From: Diadema setosum
Lineage: Eukaryota; Echinodermata; Echinoidea; Diadematoida; Diadematidae
Direction of reading: 5' to 3'
Assembly (NCBI RefSeq): GCF_964275005.1
Contig: NC_092706.1
Span: 3,229,113 to 3,293,112, forward strand
DNA length: 64,000 nt
Positions 11,669 to 23,700 of the stretch are shown here, piece after piece (within the stretch, counting starts at the first letter, position 1; every line of letters begins with the position of its first letter). The notes under the pieces are model-generated. The model saw only the letters and a program-made list of their open reading frames with translations, was not told the origin of the DNA and searched no databases. The position numbers were made by a program, and so were the translations under genes.

Positions 11669-11787
11669 TCAGAATTGGAAGTGGTAGCCCCCGGGGAATC
11701 CCCCTCCACCTCCCCCCATGTTGAAAGTGAAGGGGCCCCCGCCGCCGCCAAAGAAGGTCTGGAAGATCTGGTTCGGGTCGAAGCCAG
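11669..11787 (-). CDS. DNAJC7: DNAJC7 exon 13 (C-terminus, stop)
   Basis: Residues 466-504. It contains [18 protein letters not shown], a glycine-rich run, and the terminal YHFQF followed by TGA. The family ends with FDPNNIFKAFFGG...FFFQFG, so the tail is conserved. The acceptor is TCCACAG|CTG. Confidence 0.94.
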
Positions 11788-14700
11788 CTGTGGAAGGAAA
11801 GGGCCGTGAATGCGAGTGAGTTCACATTCAAACTAGTCTCACCCAATGCAAAGGCGATACATATTCCTAAGGGTGAGATCATAGGTGTATTCTCTTCCAC
11901 TGATGTGAAAGTGTACTGCTCATTTGTCCCAAACATTTATTTTGTATGTGTGGGTGTTTTCTCATTGAGAGAAGCTGTTGTAAGTGCAAGTTCTTGCTTC
12001 ATTCTGAATTGAGCAGGTACATTTACAACTGTCTCAGTTCAAAAAAATAGTGACTTAATCATTCCTTTCTTACTGCCATCTTAAGGTGTTCACATTAAAA
12101 ATATTGGAGGTACAAAAACCATAAACATGTTTGAAAATTAGGATTCATGTTTCCGCAAGTAAGCCAGGAGTAATTACGACCCCCAACCAAGCTGCAGAAG
12201 TGAAGGACCTAGGGAAGGAGTTAGGCCATGAGTTTCAAACAATTTTTTACACTGATGCAAAGCTGAGGCAGATTTGAATGACTATAGGCCTTATTGACTT
12301 CACAGAACTCCATGCAAAGGAGAGAAGTGCATTAATTAAAGTGCTAAAAGCCAAAACATAGTTCTCGTTTGCCATGCAGAACTGTCGATTTTGCTCTAAA
12401 ATATACAAATATGCTTATGAAATGTGTTACACAATGCTGTCATAATACAATTCTACTTAGGTAATAACGAAAATGCAAAATATCATCCAAAAAGATTAAT
12501 CGGAAGTACTACAACCTCACAGCTTACCTGATCATGGTTGCCACATGATTTTTTAAAATTTTTTTATTAATCGATTACATATCCATCGCGCCCGAGTCTG
12601 CATGCAATTCAATGCCATTGCGTGGACACAATTCAATCATCACCATAAGAATAATAGCACCATTGTACATATCCACTAATGAACGGGGAGGGCACGTTAG
12701 GAATAAAAGTGGATTTATTGTTTCATACTTTTGATTTCAAAATTACTAAAAAAAAAAAAAAAATCATTATCTCTGCAAATTGCAGGAGGAAGACAAGTTT
12801 CTCGGTAGAATTTTCCAACACATTGCAAGCAACTTTCAAATGGTGGAAGATGAATTTTTAAGGCCTTTCCAGTTCTATGTCTTAGCTTTACCGGGACTGT
12901 ATAGTACTGGTTGAGGTGAGGATTCAGCTTGTAACATTTTGCGAGATATCTAGAAACCACTCTATGAAATGTAAAAGAGCATACAATTCTACGGGGAATT
13001 AAAAGTTTGCAACTGATTGACATATTGCCCTACATCGACGTAAATAAGCACTGAATTGATCAGTGTTTTAGTAGTAGCCATGATAAAAAATCATGGGCGT
13101 ACATACTGGAGCAGGATTCGAACCTACGACCTCCTGATCACCGGACAGGCGTCATCTCCACTAGACCACCGAGCTTTCGCCCGACAGCAAGTGTTGGTTC
13201 TAATCCTTATAGCATGTAGCGGGTACTGCTTTATTATTCAAATTCATGAAATTCTTCCGTCGAGATGTTTTACGTCGATGTAGGGCAATTTGTCAATCAG
13301 TTGCAATGAAAACATCTCGACGGAAGAATTTCATGAATTTGAATAATAAAGCAGTACCCGCTGCATGCTATAAGGATTAGAACCAACACTTGCCGTCCGG
13401 CGAAAGCTCGGTGGTCTAGTGGAGATGACGCCTGTCTGGTGATCAGGAGGTCGTAGGTTCCAATCCTGCTCGAGTATGTACACCCATGATTTTTTATCAT
13501 GGCTACTACTAAAACACTGATCAATTCAGTGCTTATTTACGTCGACGTAGGGCAATTTGTCAATCAGTTGCAATGAAAACATCTCGACGGAAGATTTCAT
13601 GAATTTGAATTAAAAGTTTATTTGATGAAAATTGGTTTTAAAATGACCGAGATATTTAAAAACAAGGTAAAATAAAGAGATCCTAATAAAAGTTGTGGCC
13701 TGTCAATTTTATTAAGATCACTTTTTTGGATATCTCAGTCATTTCAAAGCTAATTTTTGTCAAATACATGTTGAATCCTTCTTGAAATCACATGCTCTTT
13801 CATATCTCCCTCGAGATTTCTCATTATCTCACCAAAAAATGTTATAAACCTGAATCCTCACCTCAACCAGTATTGTACAGTCCCTTTAACATGATGCACA
13901 AAGAAATCACTGTTCATTCCCTTACCACCAGAGAATCCATCCATGTCATCCAGATCCTGGCCGTTGTCGTACATCCGCTTCTTCTTGCCATCAGAGAGGA
14001 CGCTGTACGCCTCGCTGACCTCCTTGAATTTGAGCTCCTCCTGCTTCTGCTCCTCCGCTGTCTTGCTGGAGTGACGATCTACGGCAGGAGAAGACGGACG
14101 GTCATAATCACTGGAGAAATCTCAAACTAGAAAAGCACTCACAGAGCACAGACATTCACCAAGCAGCTTATTTCCACCCATACTAGTACACACATGCAGA
14201 AAAACACCCAATTTCCAAATATAGAAGCTTTTTGAGTTATTTTGGAACAGACAAACAAACATCGATGAAAATATAACCTCCTCCCTTGGCGGAGGTAATA
14301 ATGCAGTAAGTGATACCGCAGGGTACCATCTAAAAATTTGCTATTTGTCTCTTAATCCTTGTTTATCCTTGTTCCATCCATCTTTTATCCCATTCTCATC
14401 ATTTCTCTTCCCTTTTATCATTTTGCTATAGCTCTGACTACATTCTTTACTTTCTCCGAATCACCTTCAAATTTTATATCTATATGCATACCAATAGATA
14501 ATTAATGATAACTATATATCAATTTATAAAGCACACAACATTGGTTCATATTATTTTCTGCACTGCAAGAGCTCCGGCTAAGCTTATACAAAAGTGAACA
14601 GTTAAATCAATCAAATCATGTCCTTTAAAGGGAAGGTAAACCCAAAGAGCAATGTGGATTGAGTGAAAGCAGCAACATTAGTAGAACACATCAGTGAAAG

Positions 14701-17700
14701 TTTGAGGAAAATCAGATAATCGATGCAAAAGTTATGAATTCTTAAAGTTTTGGTGTTGGAACCTCTGGATGAGGAGACTACTAGAGGTTATGACGTATGA
14801 GTGGACAACAATACAAAGAAAATATAAAGGAAATTCAACAAAAATTCATTTTTCTAGCATTATGAAAAGGCAATTGACTAACTGCTTTCAGAAAGCAGGG
14901 GGAATAATTGCTACCCTTAACATATGTCAGTATCAAGTTTATGGAATTTGTAATTTTCATAAAAAATGCATTTTTGTGGAATTTTCTTTATATTTTCTTT
15001 ATATTGTTGTCCTCTCATACGTCATAACCTCGAGTAGTCTCCTCATCCAGTGGTTCCAACACCAAAACTTAAAAGATTCATAACTTTTGCATGGATCGTC
15101 CGATTTTCTTCAAACTTTCACAGATGTGTTTTAATAATTTTGCTGCTTTCACTCAATCCACATTACTTTTTGGGTTTGCCTTCCCTTTAAAAGAGGATGG
15201 ACACATTTACTCAAGTCAGATACTCAGTATGTTGTAACTGTATTAATCTGATGGTGAGCAACTTTAGTATCTGCTTGAGATGATGGAGGTGTGTGGGCAG
15301 CTACCACGTACCTGGATGGTGGAGCAGGGCATGTTTCCTGTAAGCTTTCTTGATCTCATCGTCGGTGGCGCTCTTCTGCAGGCCCAGTGTCTTGTAGTAG
15401 TCTTTCCTCTTGCTCTTCTTCTGCTCAAGTTTTGCTTCTTGCAGCAATCTCTTGTTTTCTGTTTTCAAACACAAGATATAAAAAGAAAGAGGTTGTAACA
15501 GGCAATTCTCCCGATTTATCCAATTTACAAGTTGTTTCAACCAATCTCTCAACCAAATGAATGAGAATTTTGCTAGTGTATTAAGGGGGATCAAATCACT
15601 GGAAGAAAATGAAAGATAATTCTTGACAGTGGAGGGGGGGGGGGATTCGCTCAATTAGAATCTCCCAACTGTATAGCAGTTTTTGAAGTTGAAAATCTAG
15701 AATCTTAAAGATCTGGAAAGTAATTTCTCCCAACTGATTTGAAGCAGTGAAATTTCTCTCTCTCTCTCTCTGTCTTTTCTATTTTGCATGCAATAAATAA
15801 CCCATTTGAATACAAAGGCTATTCAATTCACATTTCTAGCCCTCAGGCTCAACAGACTATGACACACGGGAGTAGAATTTGCACTAAGAGAAACGTGTGT
15901 CTATCTCACATACTCCAAAATCAACACACATTCAAAAATACTCTGAACACAAAGTTAAAAATGTTCTTCATTGTTTGAGAAAGTAGGGATGCTCCTCCTA
16001 ATGAAAAGAAACAGATGGAGGGTATGGCAATTAACCTTCCAGAGAGAAGAAAAAGATTTTACTCCACTTAATATTCAATAAAGCCTCACCTTTAGTCCTG
16101 TCCATTTGGAATATTTTGTCATAATCTCGCACTGCTTCATCGTACTTTTCAGAATCCATGTAGCTGTCGAGAGAAGTCACAGTTGGCAACATTGTGGTTA
16201 TCACAGAAGCTGAAAATCTATAATCTTGAAGATCTAGAATGTACCAGACCAAATTCTTTTCATGATACTGTAAATGTGGAAATTTTGGTGTAATTTTTCC
16301 ATTGAGGTGGGTAAAATGAATTTCACATGTTTTTAATTCTTCGTAATCAAAGAGATAAAATTCATTACATACTGCAAGCAGAAATATTCACATGTTTTTA
16401 TTCTTGTGATAATATCTTGTCGCATGAATGTGTGAAAATTTCTACACCACAAAAATTTCTACTTTTAAAATTATTCAAAAAAGAAAAGGTGCAGTGATGT
16501 GAAATAGACTTGAATATGGAAGAAGGCGCAAATGGTGCACATATGGAGGGTATATTATTCTATAATAGTGCATGAATGACATACACTCTACACATTTTTT
16601 GTTACAGAGAATAAAGTGTCATCATATCATTGATACTCCTATGCAAGAAGTCTATACAATGAATATCTCAAACTGGAAACTGAACCACGGGCAAGTCATG
16701 CCATAGTTTCATTGAATCGATATTCAAATGAACCAGTCCCTCTTGTGTCAAAGTGAAGTGTTTGCTTGTTTTTTCAGGATCTACATGCTTTGTGAAAAAA
16801 GAAAAACACACACAAATGTCGATAAATGCAAAGTATTACACTATCACGATTTGCACACTTCCAGATGAGTAGTCATTTCACTGCATACACAGACTTTATG
16901 GGGAGGTTTTTGACATAAAACGTCAGCAATTTGTATGCCTAAGGTGCGCTTAACCCGTTGAGGACGAGTCCCGAGTATACTCGGGCAGGTGTCTATGGGA
17001 AATGCGTGTTGTAGCAAACTCAGTCCGTCCTCAACGGGTTAATTTTGTCACTTTAAGTTGAATTCATTCACTGCAAGTTCTTCCTTACCATTTTGCTCTC
17101 CGTAAATATGCCTTCAGGTAGTTCTGGTCTAGTTCAATTGCCTTATTACAGTCCTCTACAGCTTCTTCCAGCTTGTTAAGCTGCAAAACAAAACACACCA
17201 ATGAGAGAATAGTAAACATTTAGAGTTATTGGCTATCTAGAGGAGAATCTAAACCTCACTCATACAGAAAACAAACAAACACCAGGGAATATTTATTTTA
17301 TAACTCAAAATTTATCCTGCACACTTATAAGGAAGAAAACTGCTACACACAAGATTGTTTGCGAAGCAGTGGGATGAAAAATGCATAGCAAAATGCAATG
17401 AGATAGCAGGAAAATTATTCCCTGCACACACAAACACACAAAATACACATGCTGTAAATCGAGGAATGTTCGAAAGCACTTTAATTTTGCAAATATTGTG
17501 AGCGCCAAGATTCATGAAATTAAAATTCATGTGAAAGTTCTTGTCTAGGCACTATATGCATTGAACGCCAGTGGCAATTCGCGAAAAATTTCATGCCACA
17601 AAAAAGGCTGTCGGTTCCAATTCGCGAAAATTTCATGCCGCCAATAAACCAAGTTTTACAGTACTCAAAAGAAATGATTCCCCTGGTTCATCCAGTGTGC

Positions 17701-20700
17701 ACAGCAGCCACATATACATTTTGTATTGAGGTGTTTCCACTGTAGCTGGTCCATTGTAAATCAAATTCTTCATGACCAGCAACTGAAAACATATTTTTTT
17801 TCTCTTTTTTTCCCTTTTTTAAATGCAGACTGCATCAAGTTTGCCTGACATTGAGTCATAAGAGATCAATATACAACGACAAGAAGTCTGAAGCTAAAGT
17901 GTGCAACAATGACGCCCACATTTCAGACAAAGATAATACAATGTGGCTTAGTTACATCATGTAAGTCACATATTGCTTCAGCGGAAACCTATTCAATTCA
18001 GAGAGAATTGACAGGAGTTCTTTAGCGGGTGTGAGTTAATTCTGCTGGAAGAAGATCGACTGTGCTGGCACTTTCTATGTTTCCTTCCCAATTGAAATCA
18101 CAACTAAATCCTCATTTGACTTTATAAGGGCACTAGAAGGAAATATCAACAGATGAGAAAGGACAAGATTTGGATCAAACAACATAGGAGGGAACACCGT
18201 CAAAGTAATTCAATAACAGGGCTGCCAACATTACATCGAAATCAGAGATATTCTACAGAGCGATCAGGAGGATACTTGTGTATTACACACAACTCTATGG
18301 TCAAATACGATTTGAAAATGGGGGAGACATTCATATTCTCCTATCCTGACATGATGAGATATCAAAGTTTTAAAAGACAATTTCACCTTAATGTACATGT
18401 GGATTGAGAGAATGCAGCAGTAGTACTACTAGAACACATCAGTGAAGTTTGAGGAAAATCGGACAAACAATTCAAAAGTTATGAAATTTCTGTGTAGTCA
18501 CTGATGGATGACAAGACTAATACAGTAATATGATGTCACATTTGTAGAACGATATGAGGAAAATATAAAGAGAATTCCACAAAATGTCATTTTTCCATAA
18601 TCTTGTTATTATGTTACTTGTTACTTACACATGTTAGGAGTAATATCATTCTCCATGCCTTCTGAGAGAGGCAAGTCACATGCTCTTTTATTATGCAAGA
18701 TGGGAAAAAAATATGATGAATAGTCTTTACATTTTCTTTATATCGTCCTACGCATGTGACATCACAAGCTGTGGCAGCCTTCTCATTCAGCAACAGTGGC
18801 ACGGAAACTTCAAAAATTCACAACTTTCAAACAAATTGTCTGATTTTCCTCAAACTTTTTCACTGACGTATTCTACTAAAATTGCTGCATTCTCTTAATC
18901 CACATGTATAATATTAAAGGTGAATGTGTTCTTTAAGGCAGCCTCCCGCAGAATCAGGGAGACTTGGCGACTCTGCCATACCTTGGAGCAGACCACCGCT
19001 CTGTTGCAGTACAGCTTGGCGTTGGTGTAGACATTGTGGGGGTCTATTGAGAGTGCCTCGGTGTAGGCGTCGTAGGCCTCTCGTAGCTTGCCCTCCTTGA
19101 AGAGTGAATTCCCCTCATCCTTCTTTGCCTTCATCTGCTTGCATTTCTGTGATAATTCCAGTCAAGATTAAAGATGTTGGTGCAAAAGCTGGCTATACTC
19201 ATTTCCCTCTTATGATTCCATGATATTTGCTCCTACAATTGCTCCCAGGAAATATAAGCAACCTAAGCCAAACATAAATTCTAACCACAAACATAACCCT
19301 AACCCTAATCCTAATCCTCACATCAAACTAAACCTAAAACCTTATCACAACATTAACCCAACACTAGGTCATTGGAGAAAATAAAACCAGAGCAAGTGTC
19401 GCAGGATCGAATGTCGTGTCACCCACCTCTTATGGGACCTCTTTAACTATTACAAGGTATTATTCTGCACCTACATGTATAAGCAGGGACTGATCTCTGC
19501 AAAATTTGAGATTCCCCTACCTGGACCCTCTAGCAAACTGGAGACATGCACACAATAGCAGGTACACATAAAGCACATCATGGACACCAGGCACATCACT
19601 TGCTGCCAGGGTCATGGCTCGGGGGCTATAAATGCTCTCAAATGCTATATTATTTTCAATATATATGACAAGACTAAAGTTGGGTGGGAGATTGATACAT
19701 TTTAAGCAGGAAACACACAGCTAGACTGGGAGAAATTTAGACTCAACTGGAACAGCAGAAGATTTTGCGAAAATGGCTTTTAAGCAGGAAATCTCCCACC
19801 AAATGAAGATAGTTGGAGTCTCTATATGAGAGCAACTACACATGTCATACAATTCACTTGTTCTACTGGATAGAGAGATGGGGATTGATGTTTTCAGCGG
19901 CCTGGCCCTCATTTACCCCTTCTGGCCCACATGTATCACTGGAATAACTCTGATTCCTGCCAAGTCTGATCAGACTGCATTTATGAAGAAAATAAAAAAA
20001 CAAAGGACATAACATACTCACAAATAAAAAACAAACAAACAAACTTGAGCACTTCGTTAAGATAAGCTGATGAAAGCTAAACTAATGCCATCAGGGCCAC
20101 CATGATCGCTTTAAGAAGCTTTGAATATTCTCACTTTGGTCGTGATATGAGGCAGCACGAAAGGATTGTTACAAACAATCTGCATGGTTGCAATAGACAT
20201 TGCAAACATCATACCACTTCCAATTTCAAAAATATTGACTCATGGGAAAAAAAAATATGAAACAGGTATTTCCCAAAGATGTTAAAGGGGATGGCTAGTA
20301 ACTGATCAGTGGGAATCAGTGGGAATGCTGGAGGGTGATTGTTCCAATCCTTGTGGGATTCATTTAAGAGTACATTATATATCTATTGTTGTGTGAAAAT
20401 TATTTGCTTCAGGTTGGTCTCATATTCAAGTAATGTGCAGTTTAATGTTTCCAGATTAGAGTGCCTGGTCATTGACGGGGCATTAATCTGCATATTACTT
20501 GAATAAGAGACCTTTCTGAAGCAAATAATTTTCACACAACAGTAGATATAATAATGTACTCTTAAATGAATCTCACAAGGATTGGAACAATCATCCCTCA
20601 GCATTCCCACTGATTCCCACTGATCGGTTACTAGCTATCCCCTTTAAAGTGACAGTCAAGTCCTACAGCTTATCAATCAATGCCCATTATTATATTATTC

Positions 20701-23700
20701 TTATGCTGTGCTTGCCACAAGTGGAATTTCTACCTGCACGAAGCTGTCTGGCAGAAATAACCCTATAGAATATGAAGACAGTACCTTGAATGCTAATTTG
20801 GCTTTGGTGTAGTCCGGTGACAACCTAAGGACATGCTGAAAGTGTTGCTGGGCCTTGTCGATGTTGTCCTGATAGTACAGACTCAGTCCTCGCACGTAGA
20901 GGGCGTCTGGGTCGCGGGGGTCTTTTACTAGTACAGCGCTGCATGGTGAAATCGAGAGTTTAACGAGAAAAGTTATTTGTTATATTCAGTAAGAATTCTT
21001 TCTTACCAGCTGCAACAGCCACATTCAATTACTAAATTATGTTGAATGTTATGATAAATTTGTTTTTGAGTCGATGCACTTGTTCTTTTAATCAAAGCAC
21101 TATATGGATATTTCACTGTGTGCAGACATATGTGACCCGCTACAACAAAAAGGTCCTAAAGTCGCGCACGGTCGAAGCCGTGAAAATCGAGTTTGAAGTC
21201 AGAGCATTAAAATTGGTCAAAACTTACGATTTTCTGATTTTGATATATTATTGGAGTCTAACATGTCTTCTATCATCTGTCGAAATTTTGAAGCAAAATG
21301 TTCAAAGGAAAGACCAAAAAATAGCATTTTTCTGAGCCATGTTTTTTGGCGTTTCAACGAAGCAGAAACTGGTTCGAAAATTTGGATTGAGCGCCACAGA
21401 TAGGTTCCGCCCCTAACAACGACCAGAGTGATCTCATTGGTCAGTTTGCTGCTTGCTGCTAACCGAAGCGTGAAGCTCGCACACTGCCCAGTCGACTGCT
21501 GCGTGCGGGCGGGGTGCGCTATGCTCAGCCGCTTCTCACATCCCGGTCACTGATTGGTTGGTGAGGAGACCGCCGACGCTGATGTGCTTGAATGAGCTCT
21601 TCGGGGGTTGCTAGGGCTTACCTTCTATTGTCCAGAGGTGAAAACTGACTTGTGTGTCTGTTGATCGCGATTGCGTCGAAAGGAAGACTTATAGGGCGCT
21701 TTTCTCGAAACAGTGATTTTCCAGACGTCTCGACATGCTCTCTTTTAAACATCGATATCTCCGCAGCCGATTATTTTTATAAAATGTGTTATATATCAAT
21801 CTAAAGCAGAAAGATTAGGGGATTATATTGTACAATTTTCAAATAATCGACCTCGCCCTACTTTAGGATCATTTTGTTGTAGCGGGTCACATATGCATCT
21901 TATTATTCAGAACAATTATAACAATAATTATATCACTTCGGTAAAAAGCCATCTTGAATAATAGGTTTCGGTCCCTAATTTAACCTCTATGGTGATTTTT
22001 CTATGCCTCCAAAGTCTGACTGCAGAGTTCAAGCAAGTCGATGCATATGAACATTATGAGTAGTTTTGTAAATAAAACTACCTCATAGACAAAGACTATT
22101 TCAATTCCCACTGGTTCCTTTTTCCAACATATTCGGTAAAATGTAGATTAGCACTTGCACTCTGACAAATACAGATGTACAGAGAGCGACCGATTGATTC
22201 AAAATCTGTCAAAACGCATTTTCCCCTACACTGCTACTCACTTAACAGCCTCTTGTGCCTCCGAAAAACGTCTCAGCTTCAGCAGGGCTTCCGCTCGCCG
22301 CACCTTGAACCTCACGCAGGCCGGTGAGTGGTCTATAGCCCTCTCCATATCAAATACAACCTGCCCAAAGGAAACAATTGGTGAATATAAAAGGAAGGAT
22401 AGTCAGGTGCATGCCCTTCTGTATTAACAAAAAATACAACAAAAAACAAAAACTACTAGACCTAAAAATACACACAGTCACTTATCAAAACAGAGGCACA
22501 TTCACACGAACGTATACAGAGGAAAGAATGTGTCCTCATCTGATATCCAATGTATGAGCCCAAGCAAAATTTTCTAAATTGTATATATCTCTATATATGT
22601 ATTCGAAAAGCATGTATCACAATGACAGAACTACGACTGCAGTCACTTGCTCATATGCTGTAATCTGCATGTATGTGACAGATTTATCATCTGGATGTTT
22701 ATATTCGTATCCAAACATCCATGGCACCGCTACAAACATCACCAACGTGTGGGGAATACAGTGTTATAGCCTAGCCTCTTTCAAACGTGCCCTTTCTTAT
22801 AGGGCCTTTGGCAAAGACTATCAGATACCTTCAGTTTTTCAAGAAACTCACCTTCCTATAATCACCAGCATTAAATGCCTTATCTCCAGCTGCATCATGA
22901 ATTTGCACAATTTTAGCAGCCCTCATCTGCAATGAGAACAAAGACACATTAATTACCATGGTGACAATTCATTAGTCATATTTATACAGACAAAAACAGT
23001 GCCATTAATAAGAATGTGGTATTCTATATAGTTTCAATATTTTTATACTTTTCTTGCTATGTGATACTGTAAGCTGAATACTTCAAGAGGTTTTTATTTT
23101 TGCGAATTTTGCAAGTCTGATGCTATTCGCGAATTAAAAAACAGGCAAAAATATTAACTCGGATCCCGACATGAGTGTGACGTGCACACGTACGTTATTC
23201 CATTCGGTTCTGTACTCCACAACTGCGAATTCAACCACTTGCAAAATTGTCGGAAAGTCCTGATTTGCAAAGAATTTCACTTGCTAAATATATGGCATAT
23301 ACAGTACCTATGCATGAATAACAAGTCAAGTGCCAAAATGTGTCTCGCCCATTCGCATAGAATAAAGTAATGTTTTTCCAACTCCCAGAAGTTCACTGAC
23401 CCTGCCTATGACGTTTGACCTTGTGGTGACCTTCAACTCTCCAAGGGACATTTACAAGCCAAGTTTGGTCACAAACAGATATATGGATCAAAAGTTATGA
23501 GCCATAATCGAAACGTGCCGTAAAAACTTAACATTGGGTCCTTAACAGTTTGTTGACCCCTGCTGTGACCTTTGACCTCGTGATGAACTTCAACTCCCCA
23601 AGGGACATCTACCATCCAAGTTCGGTCACAAACGGACATATACATCAAAAGTTACGAGCCATAATCAAAACGAGCCATAAAAACTTAACATTGGGCCCTT

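Larger units (their letters stand above)
13009..13606. mobile_element. Palindromic element with two divergent tRNA-like units, inserted in a MITE
   Basis: A 598-bp insert bounded by a 13-bp duplication, GAATTAAAAGTTT (12996-13008 and 13607-13619). The two arms, each about 265 bp, are near-complete inverted copies around a centre at about 13272-13307. Each arm holds a tRNA-like unit with A- and B-box promoters. A block beginning GTAGGGCAATTTGTCAATCA occurs at the centre, at the right end, and inverted at the left end. It could be a tRNA-derived SINE duplicated head to head, or a distinct composite retroelement. Confidence 0.75.
12889..13885. mobile_element. TTAA-type palindromic MITE split by a later insertion
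   Basis: Left part to 13008, right part from 13607. The ends are CGGGACTGTATAGTACTGGT (left) and, inverted at the right, AGGGACTGTACAATACTGGT. The right flank is TTAA (13886-13889). It belongs to the same family as 24164-24547, 36087-36474 and 58115-58509. Removing 13009-13619 leaves a continuous family sequence (GGAATT...GTTTATTTGATG). It lies in DNAJC7 intron 12. Confidence 0.85.

Noticed and set aside
13104-13476. Two functional tRNA genes
   Set aside because: Acceptor pairing is partial, there is no clear Pol III terminator, and both lie in an inverted repeat insert with a target duplication.
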